Position numbers and translations under genes: made by a program. Shown here piece by piece: positions 46,253-55,114 of a stretch of DNA of 64,000 nt (position 1 is the first letter of the stretch; every line of letters starts with the position of its first letter). Below the pieces are notes generated by a model. It did no database searches, had not been told where the DNA came from, and worked only from the letters and a program-made list of their open reading frames with translations. Source of the DNA: Azospirillum sp. OGB3 (GTDB lineage Bacteria; Pseudomonadota; Alphaproteobacteria; Azospirillales; Azospirillaceae); NCBI RefSeq assembly GCF_014192915.1, contig NZ_JACHYN010000013.1, positions 62,001-126,000 of the forward strand. Reading direction: 5' to 3'.

Positions 46253-46765
46253 ATGTCCGCAAGCCTGATTGCGATCTATCTCGATCACCGCCGCTCGTTG
46301 TTCGGGTGTGCGATGAAGATCGTGCGTGATCTTCAGGTTGCCGAGGATCTGTTGCAGGAAAGCTATCTACGCGCCTGCAAGGCTGTGGAGAGGGGACCCA
46401 TCGACAACATCGGGGCGTTCCTCCACCGGACGGTCCACAACCTCGCGCTGGACCATCTCCGGCGCTGCCGGACCCAGGAGCGGTTCGAGGCCGGCCCGAC
46501 GGACACCGTCGAGGCGCTGGGCATCGCATCGGAAACCCCTTCGGCGGAAGAACGCCTGCTGCAGCGCGAGCGGCTGTCGTGCTTCATGGACGCTCTGGAC
46601 CGTCTGCCGGCGCGTGCCCGGCAGGTGTGGCTTCTGAACCGGGTCGAAGGCCTGTCCTATCCCCAGATCGCCGCCCATCTGGGTGTATCGCAGGGCACGG
46701 TCTTCAACGACATGAAGCTGGCGATGGGTCATTTCGTGGACACCATGGCGCGCCGGAACCCCTAG
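46253..46765 (+). CDS. fecI: FecI-type ECF sigma factor
   Basis: 170 residues. Sigma region 2 (about 8-75, including AEDLLQESYLRACKAV and HRTVHNLALDHLRR) and region 4 (about 112-165, LDRLPARARQVWLLNRVEGLSYPQIAAHLGVSQGTV) are both complete. It should direct RNA polymerase to the receptor operon when released by FecR. The frame is open to 46160, but the added N-terminus would be translated from the Fur box itself; the ATG at 46253 gives usual length. Unusually, fecI is divergent from fecR and the receptor gene rather than in line with them. Confidence 0.93.
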   Translation: MSASLIAIYLDHRRSLFGCAMKIVRDLQVAEDLLQESYLRACKAVERGPIDNIGAFLHRTVHNLALDHLRRCRTQERFEAGPTDTVEALGIASETPSAEERLLQRERLSCFMDALDRLPARARQVWLLNRVEGLSYPQIAAHLGVSQGTVFNDMKLAMGHFVDTMARRNP

Positions 46766-46777
46766 CCGTGGAACACG

Positions 46778-46797
46778 CTCCCGATTGAAATCGGGAG
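46778..46797 (+). terminator. Hairpin after fecI
   Basis: CTCCCGATT (46778-46786) pairs perfectly with AATCGGGAG (46789-46797), 13 nt past the fecI stop. No T run follows, so termination strength is doubtful. Confidence 0.45.
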
Positions 46798-46973
46798 GGG
46801 CCGGCCTGACCCCCGGACCACGGAAAGCAGATGCGCGGATCCGGTGCCGGGTGTATGTGTGATGGTGTGCCGCCTGGAATGGCGCGTAAGTCCCATAAGG
46901 TGTCTTATGGAAAATACACGAGTTAGGCTTACGCCGCACGCCGTTGCCCGCAGGATGAAGCTGCTGGAACCGC

Positions 46974-47687
46974 TCAGCTATTGGAAGGCTGTCGGCACCC
47001 TTCGAGCCAAACGTCACCGTGCCCTTCGGGAACACACGCTCCTGCCGCCAAGCGTTCAATCCGCCTGACACGCTCGTTGAGCGCAGGATCATTGTCACGA
47101 AGCTTGAAGGATGCTGGCGAGATGAGAACGGCTACCAATCGAGCAAATTCCGTGCTGCTCAACTCAGCCGGCGGCCGCCCATAGATCGCTGAACTTGCCT
47201 TATGAAAGCCAGTCACCCAGCCTTCCGGACCTTCACCCATTTCCAGTGTATCGAGCCAAAGGGCCAAAATCTGATCCTTGGAGAGTCGGCTTTCCAGGCC
47301 CATCGCATACCCGGTTTGTCGTATCTTCCCGACGCCCGGTTGGAATTTTTCGAAAGCAAGGCGCTTGGAAGCCGACTGCGTGATTGTCGTCGCTCCGGCG
47401 CCAGGGGTCGAAAAATCCACTCCGGTGTGATCGACGAAACTTGGGTCCTCAACTTTCAGCAACATCGCCAGATGGTCCGCGCCGAGCGAATCCCCTCCCA
47501 GTCCCTGAGCTATCAGATCGTCTGCGCGCTGACGCAATTGCGGAGCATCCGATAGAGCGTCCCAGTATCCTTTTCCGCCGTAAGCAATGGCCGCGACGAC
47601 AAGCAAGCCAACAAGAAGACCTGCGAGCTTAAAAATTCGTCTCATGAGTTGTTTACCAGGGCGTGATGTATGAGCCGAAGCATTCAT
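46974..47687 (-). CDS. Divergent GT51-type transglycosylase-like protein
   Basis: 237 residues. One membrane anchor (about 22-37), then a peptidoglycan glycosyltransferase-like domain: KVEDPSFVDHTGVDF with the first catalytic Glu, TPGAGATTITQSASKRL in place of the usual GGSTITQQLAKNL, and GLESRLSKDQILALWLDTLEMG. The second conserved Glu of GT51 (in KxxE) appears as Gln in GKIRQTGYAMGLE, so activity may differ from MtgA. The ATG at 47687 has GGAGG 4 nt upstream. GC content and codon bias are lower than around it, suggesting later acquisition. No binding-protein transpeptidase domain. Confidence 0.7.
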   Translation of the reverse strand: MNASAHTSRPGKQLMRRIFKLAGLLVGLLVVAAIAYGGKGYWDALSDAPQLRQRADDLIAQGLGGDSLGADHLAMLLKVEDPSFVDHTGVDFSTPGAGATTITQSASKRLAFEKFQPGVGKIRQTGYAMGLESRLSKDQILALWLDTLEMGEGPEGWVTGFHKASSAIYGRPPAELSSTEFARLVAVLISPASFKLRDNDPALNERVRRIERLAAGACVPEGHGDVWLEGCRQPSNS

Positions 47688-48131
47688 TTGGCCTCCCGCT
47701 GGTCTTGCCGAGCTGGTCATTCGGACAGGGCGGGCAGCATGATTGCGGCATTATTGCCGAGCGGGGCGATGGTTTCCAGCGTCATGCAGCGCGTGCTGGA
47801 AAGGGCTGGAGCGCCCATAGGATCACGGTGAACGGCAATGCCGCCGCCTTGCCGGAAGAAGCCGGCACCAGGAACACGCGGGTCGGGTCCAGCCCCTACG
47901 CCAGCGACGATATGATCATCTGGTAACCCCTCCGCTGCGCGGATGGGGTTGTCTGAGTGGGCAGGCAATTTTCACAGCGTGAAAATGTGCAAAAATTCGT
48001 GGTGGTCCTTCATTTCCCACGACATAGCTCCCCTTCCGGAAAGCGCCGTGCTAGGCTTCCGTCCGGCCTGTTGAAGGCCCCATGACCGGACCGACGGCCG
48101 GACCGGTCGGGAACATCAGGACACGCGTACC
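47688..48131. other. 444-nt gap without a supported gene
   Basis: Short overlapping open frames occur on both strands (47663-47926 +, 47717-47968 -, 47741-47833 +) but none has a credible start, family or codon bias. The first frame ends SSPYASDDMIIW, which reads like a real C-terminus, so gene remains are possible. The right part must hold the cysE promoter. Base composition is lower in GC than the chromosome average here. Confidence 0.4.
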
Positions 48132-49001
48132 ATGAATCACATCGTCGCCCCCTGCCTTAAGGACCAGGACCTCAAGGAGCTGGACCGCCCGGAATCGCCC
48201 CTTCTGGAGGGCGTCGACGGCATGTGGGCGATGCTGCGCGCCGAGGCGGAGAACGTCGTCGTCAAGGAGCCTTGGCTGCGCCCCTTCATCGACACCGCCA
48301 TCCTGCTGCACCATGACTTCCCGTCGGCGCTGGGCAGCCTGCTGGCGCGCAAGCTGGGCGACTCCTACATCTCCGCCGACCAGCTCGCGATGCTCGTGCG
48401 CTCGGCGGTCGCCGACGCGCCCTGCATCGTCGAGGAAGCCTGCTCCGATCTCCAGGCCATCTGCACGCGCGACCCGGCGGCCGACAACTGCCTGACACCC
48501 TTCCTCTACTACAAGGGCTTCCACGCGCTGGAATGGCACCGCATCGGCCACTGGCTGTGGCGGCGCGAGCGGCGCGACCTCGCCCACTTCCTGCAAAGCC
48601 GGGTGTCGGAGGTGTTCGCGGTGGACATCCACCCGGCGGTCCCGGTCGGACGCGGCGTCTTCATCGACCACGGAACCGGCGTGGTGATCGGCGAGACCGC
48701 GGTGGTCGGCAACGACGTTTCGATCCTTCAGGAGGTCACGCTCGGCGGCACCGGCAAGGAGCATGGCGACCGCCACCCGAAGGTGCGCGACGGCGTCCTG
48801 CTGTCCGCTGGCGCCAAGATTCTGGGCAACATCGAGATCGGCAGCCGCGCCAAGGTCGGGGCCGGCAGCGTCGTGTTGAAGGACGTGCCGCCCTGCGCCA
48901 CCGTGGTCGGCGTCCCGGCGCGGATCGTCGGCTGGTGCCGTGACACGGTGCCGGCGCTCGCCATGGACCAGACGGTGCCGGAGCCGGAGTATCACATTTA
49001 A
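48132..49001 (+). CDS. cysE: Serine O-acetyltransferase
   Basis: 289 residues. Makes O-acetylserine from serine and acetyl-CoA for cysteine synthesis. N-terminal helical SATase domain (about 25-150, MWAMLRAEAE.. and FHALEWHRIGHWLW) and a left-handed beta-helix of hexapeptide repeats (about 165-270) with VFAVDIHPAVPVGRGVFIDH and GTGKEHGDRHPKVRDGV. The active-site Asp and His residues of the family (in the DIHP and FIDH blocks and HGDRHPK) are present. The C-terminus ends in Ile, as required for docking into CysK. It converges on the LysR gene with overlapping stops. Confidence 0.95.
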   Translation: MNHIVAPCLKDQDLKELDRPESPLLEGVDGMWAMLRAEAENVVVKEPWLRPFIDTAILLHHDFPSALGSLLARKLGDSYISADQLAMLVRSAVADAPCIVEEACSDLQAICTRDPAADNCLTPFLYYKGFHALEWHRIGHWLWRRERRDLAHFLQSRVSEVFAVDIHPAVPVGRGVFIDHGTGVVIGETAVVGNDVSILQEVTLGGTGKEHGDRHPKVRDGVLLSAGAKILGNIEIGSRAKVGAGSVVLKDVPPCATVVGVPARIVGWCRDTVPALAMDQTVPEPEYHI

Positions 49002-49924
49002 TGGCCCGGACCGCTCCGGAACTCCGGCGCGGTCATCTCCTCGCGGGTCAGGGCGATGAACAGGTCCACCACCGGGCTCTTGGAGCGGTTGGCGTCGAAG
49101 GCCACCTGGAAGGGCGCCTGATAGGACAGGACCTTGGGCAACAGCACCCGCAACCGCCCACCTTTGATGTAGGGCGCCGCGTAGTGGTCCGGCAGATAGC
49201 CGGCATAGGCGCCGGACAGGATCAGCCGCGCTGCCCCCTCCATGTCGCTGACCGTCGCCTTGGGCGTCGAGATGGCGAAGATCTTCAGGTCGCGCGCCCC
49301 CCAATAGCTGCGCGCGACCAGCCGGTAGCGGCGGATTTCGTCCAGGTCGATGGCCTCGTCCGGCAGGGTGAACAGCGGGTGCCCGTCCGCCACGCAGAAG
49401 TGGATCGTTTCGTTGTAGAGGTCCTGATAGGACAGGCTTGGCACGATGCGCGGGAAGCTGGCGATGGCGAGTTGGAGCTGCCCGCCGATGACGTCGCGCA
49501 GAAGCTCGTTCGGCGGGCGGACGTTGATGATCAGCGAGACCTCCGGCGCCGCCTCGGTGAAGCGGGCGAAGACACGCTCCAGCGGGGCGCGCGGGTCAGT
49601 CAGCGTGTTGTCCACCAGCCCGACCGCCAGCGTGCCGGTCAGCCGCTCGCGCAGGCCGCGCACCCGGCCGCGGAAACGCTCCAGCGTGTCGAACACGCGC
49701 CGCGCCTCGTCGTAGACCGCCTGCCCTTCCGGGGTGAGCTGGAATCCCGAGCGCCCGCGTCGGCACAGCCGCAGGCCCAGCCGGGTCTCCAGATCGGCGA
49801 AATGGGTGGAGATGGTGGACAGCGACAGGTTCAGTTCGCTCTGCGCCGCACTGAATCCGCCGGCCTCGACGATGGTCATGAACAACCGCAACAGGCGCAG
49901 ATCCACGGTTTCCAGCTGAATCAT
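48998..49924 (-). CDS. LysR-family regulator of the adjacent polyamine/guanidino operon
   Basis: 308 residues. N-terminal HTH (about 5-65, LRLLRLFMTIVEAGGFSAAQSELNLSLSTISTHFADLETRLG) and a LysR effector domain (about 95-300). The ATG at 49924 gives the standard start MIQLETVDLRLL. It is divergent from the ABC transporter operon at 50110 with a 185-nt shared control region that holds a perfect inverted repeat, the classic LysR arrangement, so it most likely activates that operon in response to the transported compound. Confidence 0.92.
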   Translation of the reverse strand: MIQLETVDLRLLRLFMTIVEAGGFSAAQSELNLSLSTISTHFADLETRLGLRLCRRGRSGFQLTPEGQAVYDEARRVFDTLERFRGRVRGLRERLTGTLAVGLVDNTLTDPRAPLERVFARFTEAAPEVSLIINVRPPNELLRDVIGGQLQLAIASFPRIVPSLSYQDLYNETIHFCVADGHPLFTLPDEAIDLDEIRRYRLVARSYWGARDLKIFAISTPKATVSDMEGAARLILSGAYAGYLPDHYAAPYIKGGRLRVLLPKVLSYQAPFQVAFDANRSKSPVVDLFIALTREEMTAPEFRSGPGH

Positions 49925-49977
49925 CGCCACAACGCTCGCCCTCCCCTGCCCGGCCCGATGGCTCCGGACCACCCGAT

Positions 49978-49997
49978 ACTTCGACCCGGATCGAAGT
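49978..49997. promoter_or_regulatory. LysR-type operator candidate
   Basis: ACTTCGA (49978-49984) and TCGAAGT (49991-49997) form a perfect 7-bp inverted repeat with a 6-nt spacer and include the T-N11-A LysR rule. It lies 54 nt upstream of the LysR start and 113 nt upstream of the substrate-binding protein gene. Confidence 0.65.
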
Positions 49998-50109
49998 AAG
50001 ATACAAAACTTTCTGATTTTCGGGCAACGGCGCCGGGCGTCTAATGACCACAGGCCGCAATGCTGGCCTCACGAACAGATAAGCTCGTCCGCAAGGAAAG
50101 GTCGCATCC

Positions 50110-51231
50110 ATGAACGAGACGACGGGTAAGCAGGGACTTCACGCCGCCTTGACCGGCGGCATCAGCCGGCGCGCGGTTCTGGCTGGAGCGGGCACGCTGG
50201 CTACGGCGGCCGCCATCGGCTTTCCGAACATCGTCCGCGCCCAGTCGAAGACGCTGAAGGTCGGCGTCTACGGCGGCTACTTCAAGGAATCCTTCGAAAA
50301 GCACATCTTCCCGGAATTCTCCAAGGCCACCGGCATCACGGTGGAGGCCATCGCCGAACCGACCGGCGAAGCGTGGCTGGTCCAGCTCGAACAGGCGGCC
50401 CGCGCCCGTCAGGCGCCCGCCGACGTCTCGATGATGTCGCAGGTGGCGATGCTGAAGGGGGCCTCGGCGGAACTGTGGGCGCCCTTCGACCTGTCGAAGA
50501 TCCCCAACGCCGCCAAGGTCGTCCCGCACCTCGTCAACAAGTACCCGGACGGCAAGGTCAGCGGCATCGGCGCGGTGTCCTGGTACATCACGCTGGTCAC
50601 CAACACCAAGAGCTACCCGCAGGCCCCGGACAGCTGGGCGGCCCTGTGGGACCCGGCGAACAAGGACAAGCTCGGCCTACTGGCTCTGGTCAGCAACAGC
50701 TTCCTGCTGGAGGTCACGGCGGCCACCTTCTTCGGCGGCACCAAGCACCTGGACAGCGAGCAGGGGCAGCTCGACTGCTTCAAGAAGCTGGCGGAGCTGA
50801 AGTCCAACGTGAAGCTCTGGTACCGCGACGAAGCGCAGTTCGAGGCCTCGCTGAAGTCCGGCGAGATTCCGATGGGCCAGTACTACCACGACGTGACCGG
50901 CCTCGCCGCCGCGGACGGGCAGCCGGTGCGCTCGACCTTCCCGAAGGAGGGCGGCATCCTGGATTCGGGAAGCTGGGCGGTCACCCGCGCCTCCAAGGCC
51001 GGCGACCTCGCCCACGTCTTCGTCGACTACATGTGCCAGCCATCGATCCAGGCCCTGCTGTCGCGCAAGGTCGGCACCGCCCCGACCATCGACCGCAAGC
51101 TGACCGACCTGACGGACCAGGAGTTCGCCGCCGTGTCCTCCGACATCGCGCCGATCATCCCGCGCTACGACCTGTACACGAGCAAGTCCGACTGGCTGAA
51201 CCAGAAGTGGACGGAAATGATCGTCGGATGA
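50110..51231 (+). CDS. ABC transporter substrate-binding protein (spermidine/putrescine PotD type), Tat signal
   Basis: 373 residues. A twin-arginine signal peptide (ISRRAVLAGAGTLATAAA, about 19-36) indicates folded export to the periplasm. The mature part has the type II periplasmic binding fold of PotD/PotF/opine-type proteins (LKVGVYGGYFKESFEKHIFPEF near its start, SGSWAVTRASKAGDLAHVFVDYM late). The exact ligand cannot be told; downstream ureohydrolase and amidase genes point to a guanidino or polyamine compound. It opens the operon and is followed by a strong 11-bp hairpin before the ATPase gene. Confidence 0.9.
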   Translation: MNETTGKQGLHAALTGGISRRAVLAGAGTLATAAAIGFPNIVRAQSKTLKVGVYGGYFKESFEKHIFPEFSKATGITVEAIAEPTGEAWLVQLEQAARARQAPADVSMMSQVAMLKGASAELWAPFDLSKIPNAAKVVPHLVNKYPDGKVSGIGAVSWYITLVTNTKSYPQAPDSWAALWDPANKDKLGLLALVSNSFLLEVTAATFFGGTKHLDSEQGQLDCFKKLAELKSNVKLWYRDEAQFEASLKSGEIPMGQYYHDVTGLAAADGQPVRSTFPKEGGILDSGSWAVTRASKAGDLAHVFVDYMCQPSIQALLSRKVGTAPTIDRKLTDLTDQEFAAVSSDIAPIIPRYDLYTSKSDWLNQKWTEMIVG

Positions 51232-51239
51232 GTGCCTGA

Positions 51240-51264
51240 CCCCTCTCCCGGGACGGGAGAGGGG
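51240..51264. repeat. CCCCTCTCCCG palindrome between binding protein and ATPase genes
   Basis: An 11-bp perfect stem (51240-51250 with 51254-51264) around a 3-nt loop, 9 nt past the stop codon. Same core as the elements at 57208, 58743 and 62289. It may keep the binding-protein mRNA more abundant than the rest of the operon. Confidence 0.75.
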
Positions 51265-51296
51265 AATCACTCCCTCCATCAAGACAAAGCCATCCC

Positions 51297-52358
51297 ATGT
51301 CAGCCCTTGTCCTCGACGGTCTCACCAAACGATACGGTCCCGTGACCGCGGTGCACGGCGCGTCGCTGCGCATCCCGCACGGGCAATTCGTCTGCCTGCT
51401 TGGCCCGTCCGGCTGCGGGAAGACGACGCTGCTGCGCATGATCGCCGGGCTGGAGGACCCCTCTGGCGGACGGCTCGTCATCGACGGGCGCGACATCACC
51501 ACGGCCCCCGCCCACACGCGGGAATTCGGCGTGGTGTTCCAGTCGCTGGCCCTCTTCCCGCACCTGACGGCGGGGGAGAACATCGCCTACCCCCTGCGCA
51601 TCCGCGGCGTCCCGAAAGCCGAGCAGCGCAGGCGCGCCGACGAGTTGCTGGAGCTGGTGCGCCTGCCCGGCGTGGCCGACCGGCCCGTCTCCAAGCTCTC
51701 GGGCGGGCAGCGGCAGCGCGTCGCGATCGCCCGCGCACTCGCCCTGTCGCCCAAGCTGTTCCTGCTGGACGAGCCGCTGTCGGCGCTCGACGCCAAGCTG
51801 CGCGAGGCCATGCAGATCGAGCTGAAGCAGCTCCAGCAGCGGCTCGGCATCACCACCATCGTCGTCACCCACGACCAGCGGGAGGCGATGACCATGGCCG
51901 ACCTCGTGGTGGTGATGTCGCAGGGGCGCATCCATCAGGCCGCCCCGCCGATGGAGGTCTACCGCCAGCCCGCCGACGCCTTCGTCGCCGACTTCATCGG
52001 CATGACCAACCTGCTGGAGGGCGAGGTCACCGCCCCTGGCACCGCCGCCGTGCCCGGCGGCACCCTGCATCTGCCCGACCTGCCGCCGACCGGCCGCGTC
52101 CTGCTGTCCGTCCGGCCGGAGGACGTGGTCGTCCACCCCGCCGGGACGGACGGGCCGAACCGGCTGACCGGCACGCTGTCCTTCATGCGCGACCTCGGCG
52201 CCAGCGTGGAGTTCCGCATCGACGTCGCCGGGCGGGAGATCGTCGCGCTGTCGCGCCCGCAGGACCGTCCGCCGGTCGCCCCCGGCGGCGCCCTGTCGGT
52301 GGAGTTCCCCCCGGCGGCCTGCGTCGTGCTGCCGCCGATGGCGGAGCGCCCGCAATGA
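51297..52358 (+). CDS. ABC transporter ATPase (PotA type)
   Basis: 353 residues. Walker A LLGPSGCGKTTLLRMI (about 33-48), Q-loop in VVFQSLALFPHLT, signature LSGGQRQRVAIARAL, Walker B FLLDEPLSALDAKLRE and H-loop VTHDQREAMTM are all intact. The C-terminal TOBE domain (about 285-345, SVRPEDVVVHP) is typical of the polyamine/iron/opine subfamily. The start follows a hairpin; its stop overlaps the first permease (ATGA). Confidence 0.95.
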   Translation: MSALVLDGLTKRYGPVTAVHGASLRIPHGQFVCLLGPSGCGKTTLLRMIAGLEDPSGGRLVIDGRDITTAPAHTREFGVVFQSLALFPHLTAGENIAYPLRIRGVPKAEQRRRADELLELVRLPGVADRPVSKLSGGQRQRVAIARALALSPKLFLLDEPLSALDAKLREAMQIELKQLQQRLGITTIVVTHDQREAMTMADLVVVMSQGRIHQAAPPMEVYRQPADAFVADFIGMTNLLEGEVTAPGTAAVPGGTLHLPDLPPTGRVLLSVRPEDVVVHPAGTDGPNRLTGTLSFMRDLGASVEFRIDVAGREIVALSRPQDRPPVAPGGALSVEFPPAACVVLPPMAERPQ

Positions 52359-53209
52359 TCCGCCGCGCCCCCCGCGGTCTGGCCGAGCACGCGCCGATCC
52401 TCTTCCCGGCGCTGATGCTGGTCGTCTTCTTCGTCATCCCCTTCAGCCTGATGATCGCGGTCAGCGTCTTCCGGCGCGTGCCCGGCGGCTTCTACGAGCC
52501 GGACCTCGTCTTCGCCAACTACGAGCGGTTCCTGACCGCCTTCTTCGGCGGGGTGATGTCCTTCTCGCTGGGGCTGGCGGCGCTGGTCGCGGCGCTGTCG
52601 GTGGGCATCGCCTTCCCCTTCACCTACCGGCTGGTGAAGCTGTCGCGCGGGGCGCAGATCCGCTGGCTGGTCTTCCTGCTGTCGATCCTGTCGCTGTCGG
52701 AAGTCATCATCGGCTTCGCTTGGTCCACCCTGCTATCGCGCACGGCGGGCATCACCAACCTGTTCGTGGCGCTGGGCCTGATGGCCGAGCCGCAATCGCT
52801 CAGCCCCAGCTTCGGCGCGCTGCTGGCCGGGCTGGTCTATCAGGCCTTCCCCTACACGGTGCTGGTGCTCTATCCCGCGCTGGCCCGCCTCGATCCCTAT
52901 CTGGAGGAGGCGGCGCGCACGCTCGGCTCCTCGCCGCTGCGCGCCTTCTTCACGGTGGTGGTCCCGGCGCTGCGCAACACGATCGTGGCGACCACGATCA
53001 TGGTGTTCGTCTTCGCGCTCGGCTCCTACCTGCTGCCGCAGCTTCTGGGACGGCCGCAGCACTGGACGCTGTCGGTGCTGATCACCGATCAGGCGATCTA
53101 CCAGTCCAACATGCCCTTCGCGGCGGCCATGGCCGTCTTCCTGGTGCTGGTCAGCCTCGCCCTCGTCGGGCTGGCGCTGCTTGCCGGGCGGCGGGAGGAG
53201 ACGGCCTGA
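52355..53209 (+). CDS. ABC transporter permease 1 (PotB type)
   Basis: 284 residues with six membrane helices; the inner-membrane loop EEAARTLGSSPLRAFFTVVVPAL (about 183-205) is the EAA motif that docks the ATPase. It overlaps the ATPase gene upstream (ATGA) and the second permease downstream (TGATG), so the three are translationally coupled. Confidence 0.94.
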   Translation: MIRRAPRGLAEHAPILFPALMLVVFFVIPFSLMIAVSVFRRVPGGFYEPDLVFANYERFLTAFFGGVMSFSLGLAALVAALSVGIAFPFTYRLVKLSRGAQIRWLVFLLSILSLSEVIIGFAWSTLLSRTAGITNLFVALGLMAEPQSLSPSFGALLAGLVYQAFPYTVLVLYPALARLDPYLEEAARTLGSSPLRAFFTVVVPALRNTIVATTIMVFVFALGSYLLPQLLGRPQHWTLSVLITDQAIYQSNMPFAAAMAVFLVLVSLALVGLALLAGRREETA

Positions 53210-54009
53210 TGCTGATGCGCACGCTGAACTCAGTGGCCGCCGGCCTGATTGCCCTGGTCCTCGCCGCCCCCATCCTCGTGGTGGCCGGCGTCTCGGTGAA
53301 CGAGAAGAAATCGCTGACCTTCCCGCCGCAGGGCTTCTCGCTCGCCTGGTACGCGGAGGTCTTCACCGATCCCGGCTGGCGCGGCGCGCTGATCACCAGC
53401 CTCGTCGTCGCCACCCTGTCGGCGGCGCTGGCGGTGCTGATCGCCTTCCCCCTGGCCTGGTTCCTGTGGCGCTGGCGGGCCCCCTGGGCGCGCGCGTTCG
53501 AGGTGCTGGGGATGACCCCCTTCATCCTGCCGCCGGTCATCACCGCGCTGGGCTTCCTCAGCTTCTGGGCAGCGGTCGGCGAGTACGGATCGCCCTGGAC
53601 GGTAGTGGTCAGCCACGCGGTGTTCTTCGTGACGCTGCCGCTGGTCACGCTGTCGCTGGGCTTCGGGGCGGTGGACCGCTCCTATGTCGAGGCGGCGGCC
53701 ACCATGGGGGCGGACGACCGCACGGTTCTGCGCACGGTGGTGATGCCGCTGGTGCGGCCCTACGTGATCTCAGGCTTCGCCTTCGCCTTCGTGCTGTCGC
53801 TGAACGAGTACATCGTGGCCTACATGGTGGTCGGCTTCACACTGGAAACGCTGCCCATCAAGATCTTCAACGCGCTCCGCTACGGCTACACGCCGACCAT
53901 GGCCGCCGTGACGGTGCTGTTCGTGACGCTGACCGCGGTGGTCTTCGGACTGATCGCGTGGTTCGGCGACCTGCCCCGCCTGCTCGGCGCCTGGGCCAAG
54001 AATGACTGA
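53209..54009 (+). CDS. ABC transporter permease 2 (PotC type)
   Basis: 266 residues with six membrane helices and the EAA loop VEAAATMGADDRTVLRTVVMPL (about 162-183). The ATG sits in TGATG at the permease 1 stop. The last codons and stop codon are tandemly duplicated (53995-54011 and 54012-54028, 15 of 17 nt the same), an odd local event that does not change the protein. Confidence 0.93.
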   Translation: MLMRTLNSVAAGLIALVLAAPILVVAGVSVNEKKSLTFPPQGFSLAWYAEVFTDPGWRGALITSLVVATLSAALAVLIAFPLAWFLWRWRAPWARAFEVLGMTPFILPPVITALGFLSFWAAVGEYGSPWTVVVSHAVFFVTLPLVTLSLGFGAVDRSYVEAAATMGADDRTVLRTVVMPLVRPYVISGFAFAFVLSLNEYIVAYMVVGFTLETLPIKIFNALRYGYTPTMAAVTVLFVTLTAVVFGLIAWFGDLPRLLGAWAKND

Positions 54010-54054
54010 CCGCCAAGAACGACTGACACCCTTTTCCTCAGAGAGATTAGGACG

Positions 54055-55110
54055 ATGATCGACCCTCAGAAGCTTGATCGTTTGCGTACGAAGTACAGCG
54101 GCTCCGGCGGCGACGACTTCCACGATCCGGAATTCCAGCGGGTGGCCGCCCTCCAGTTCTCCGGCGGCAAGCGGGTGCAGCCCTTCGCCGGGGTCTCCAC
54201 CCTGCTCGACGCCCCCTACCGCCCCGACGCGGCGGAGGCCGCGGACTTCGGCGGGCTGGACATCGCGCTGATCGGCGTGCCGATGGACCTCGGCGTGACC
54301 AACCGGGCCGGCGCCCGCCTCGGCCCGCGCGCCGTGCGCGGGATGGAGCGCATCGGCCCCTATGAGCACGCCCTGCGTATGGTCCCGGCGGCCTCCTGTA
54401 AGCTGGCCGACGTCGGCGACGTGCCGCTGTCCAGCCGCTTCAGCCTGGAGGCCTGCCACAGCGACATCCTGGCCTTCTACAACCGCGTGATGGACGCGGG
54501 CGTCGTCCCGCTGTCGGTGGGCGGCGACCATTCCATCACTTACTCGATCCTGAAGGCGCTGGGCCGCGAGCGTCCGGTGGGCATGATCCATTTCGACGCC
54601 CATTGCGACACCGGCGGCCCCTACGAGGGCGCCAAGTTCCACCACGGCGGCCCCTTCCGGCAGGCGGTCCTGGACGGCGTGCTGGACCCGGAGCGCACGG
54701 TGCAGATCGGCATCCGCGGCAGCACCGAGTATCTGTGGGAGTTCTCCTACGACAGCGGAATGACCGTGATCCACGCGGAGGACATCCCGGAGCGCGGCAT
54801 CGCCAGCGTCGTCGAGACGGCGCGCAAGGTGGTGGGCGACGGGCCGGTCTACGTCTCCTTCGACGTGGATTGCCTGGACCCGGTCTTCGCCCCCGGCACC
54901 GGCACCCCGGAGGTTGGCGGCCTGACCACGCGGGAGGCCCTGGCGATCCTGCGCGGGCTCGACGGGCTGGACATCATCGGCGGCGACGTGGTGGAGGTGG
55001 CGCCGCAGTACGACGCCACGACCAACACCGCCCACGCCGGCGCGCAGATGCTGTTCGAAATCCTCTGTCTGTCGGTGCGCGCCCTCGCCAACCGCCAGAA
55101 GCAAGGCTGA
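54055..55110 (+). CDS. Ureohydrolase (agmatinase / guanidinobutyrase family)
   Basis: 351 residues. Mn2+-dependent hydrolysis of a guanidino compound to an amine and urea. The metal ligands are in GGDHSITY, HFDAHCDTGG and SFDVDCLDPVFAPGTGTPE, all present. It is longer at the N-terminus (about 60 residues) than E. coli SpeB, like guanidinobutyrase and guanidinopropionase. The specific substrate (agmatine, 4-guanidinobutyrate or 3-guanidinopropionate) cannot be decided from sequence. It lies 45 nt behind the ABC genes, 4 nt before the nitrilase-family gene. Confidence 0.92.
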   Translation: MIDPQKLDRLRTKYSGSGGDDFHDPEFQRVAALQFSGGKRVQPFAGVSTLLDAPYRPDAAEAADFGGLDIALIGVPMDLGVTNRAGARLGPRAVRGMERIGPYEHALRMVPAASCKLADVGDVPLSSRFSLEACHSDILAFYNRVMDAGVVPLSVGGDHSITYSILKALGRERPVGMIHFDAHCDTGGPYEGAKFHHGGPFRQAVLDGVLDPERTVQIGIRGSTEYLWEFSYDSGMTVIHAEDIPERGIASVVETARKVVGDGPVYVSFDVDCLDPVFAPGTGTPEVGGLTTREALAILRGLDGLDIIGGDVVEVAPQYDATTNTAHAGAQMLFEILCLSVRALANRQKQG

Positions 55111-55114
55111 TCGC

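Noticed and set aside
47663..47968. Overlapping ORFs of 87 and 83 codons on opposite strands
   Set aside because: No credible start or family; at best remains of a lost gene, so described only as a gap.
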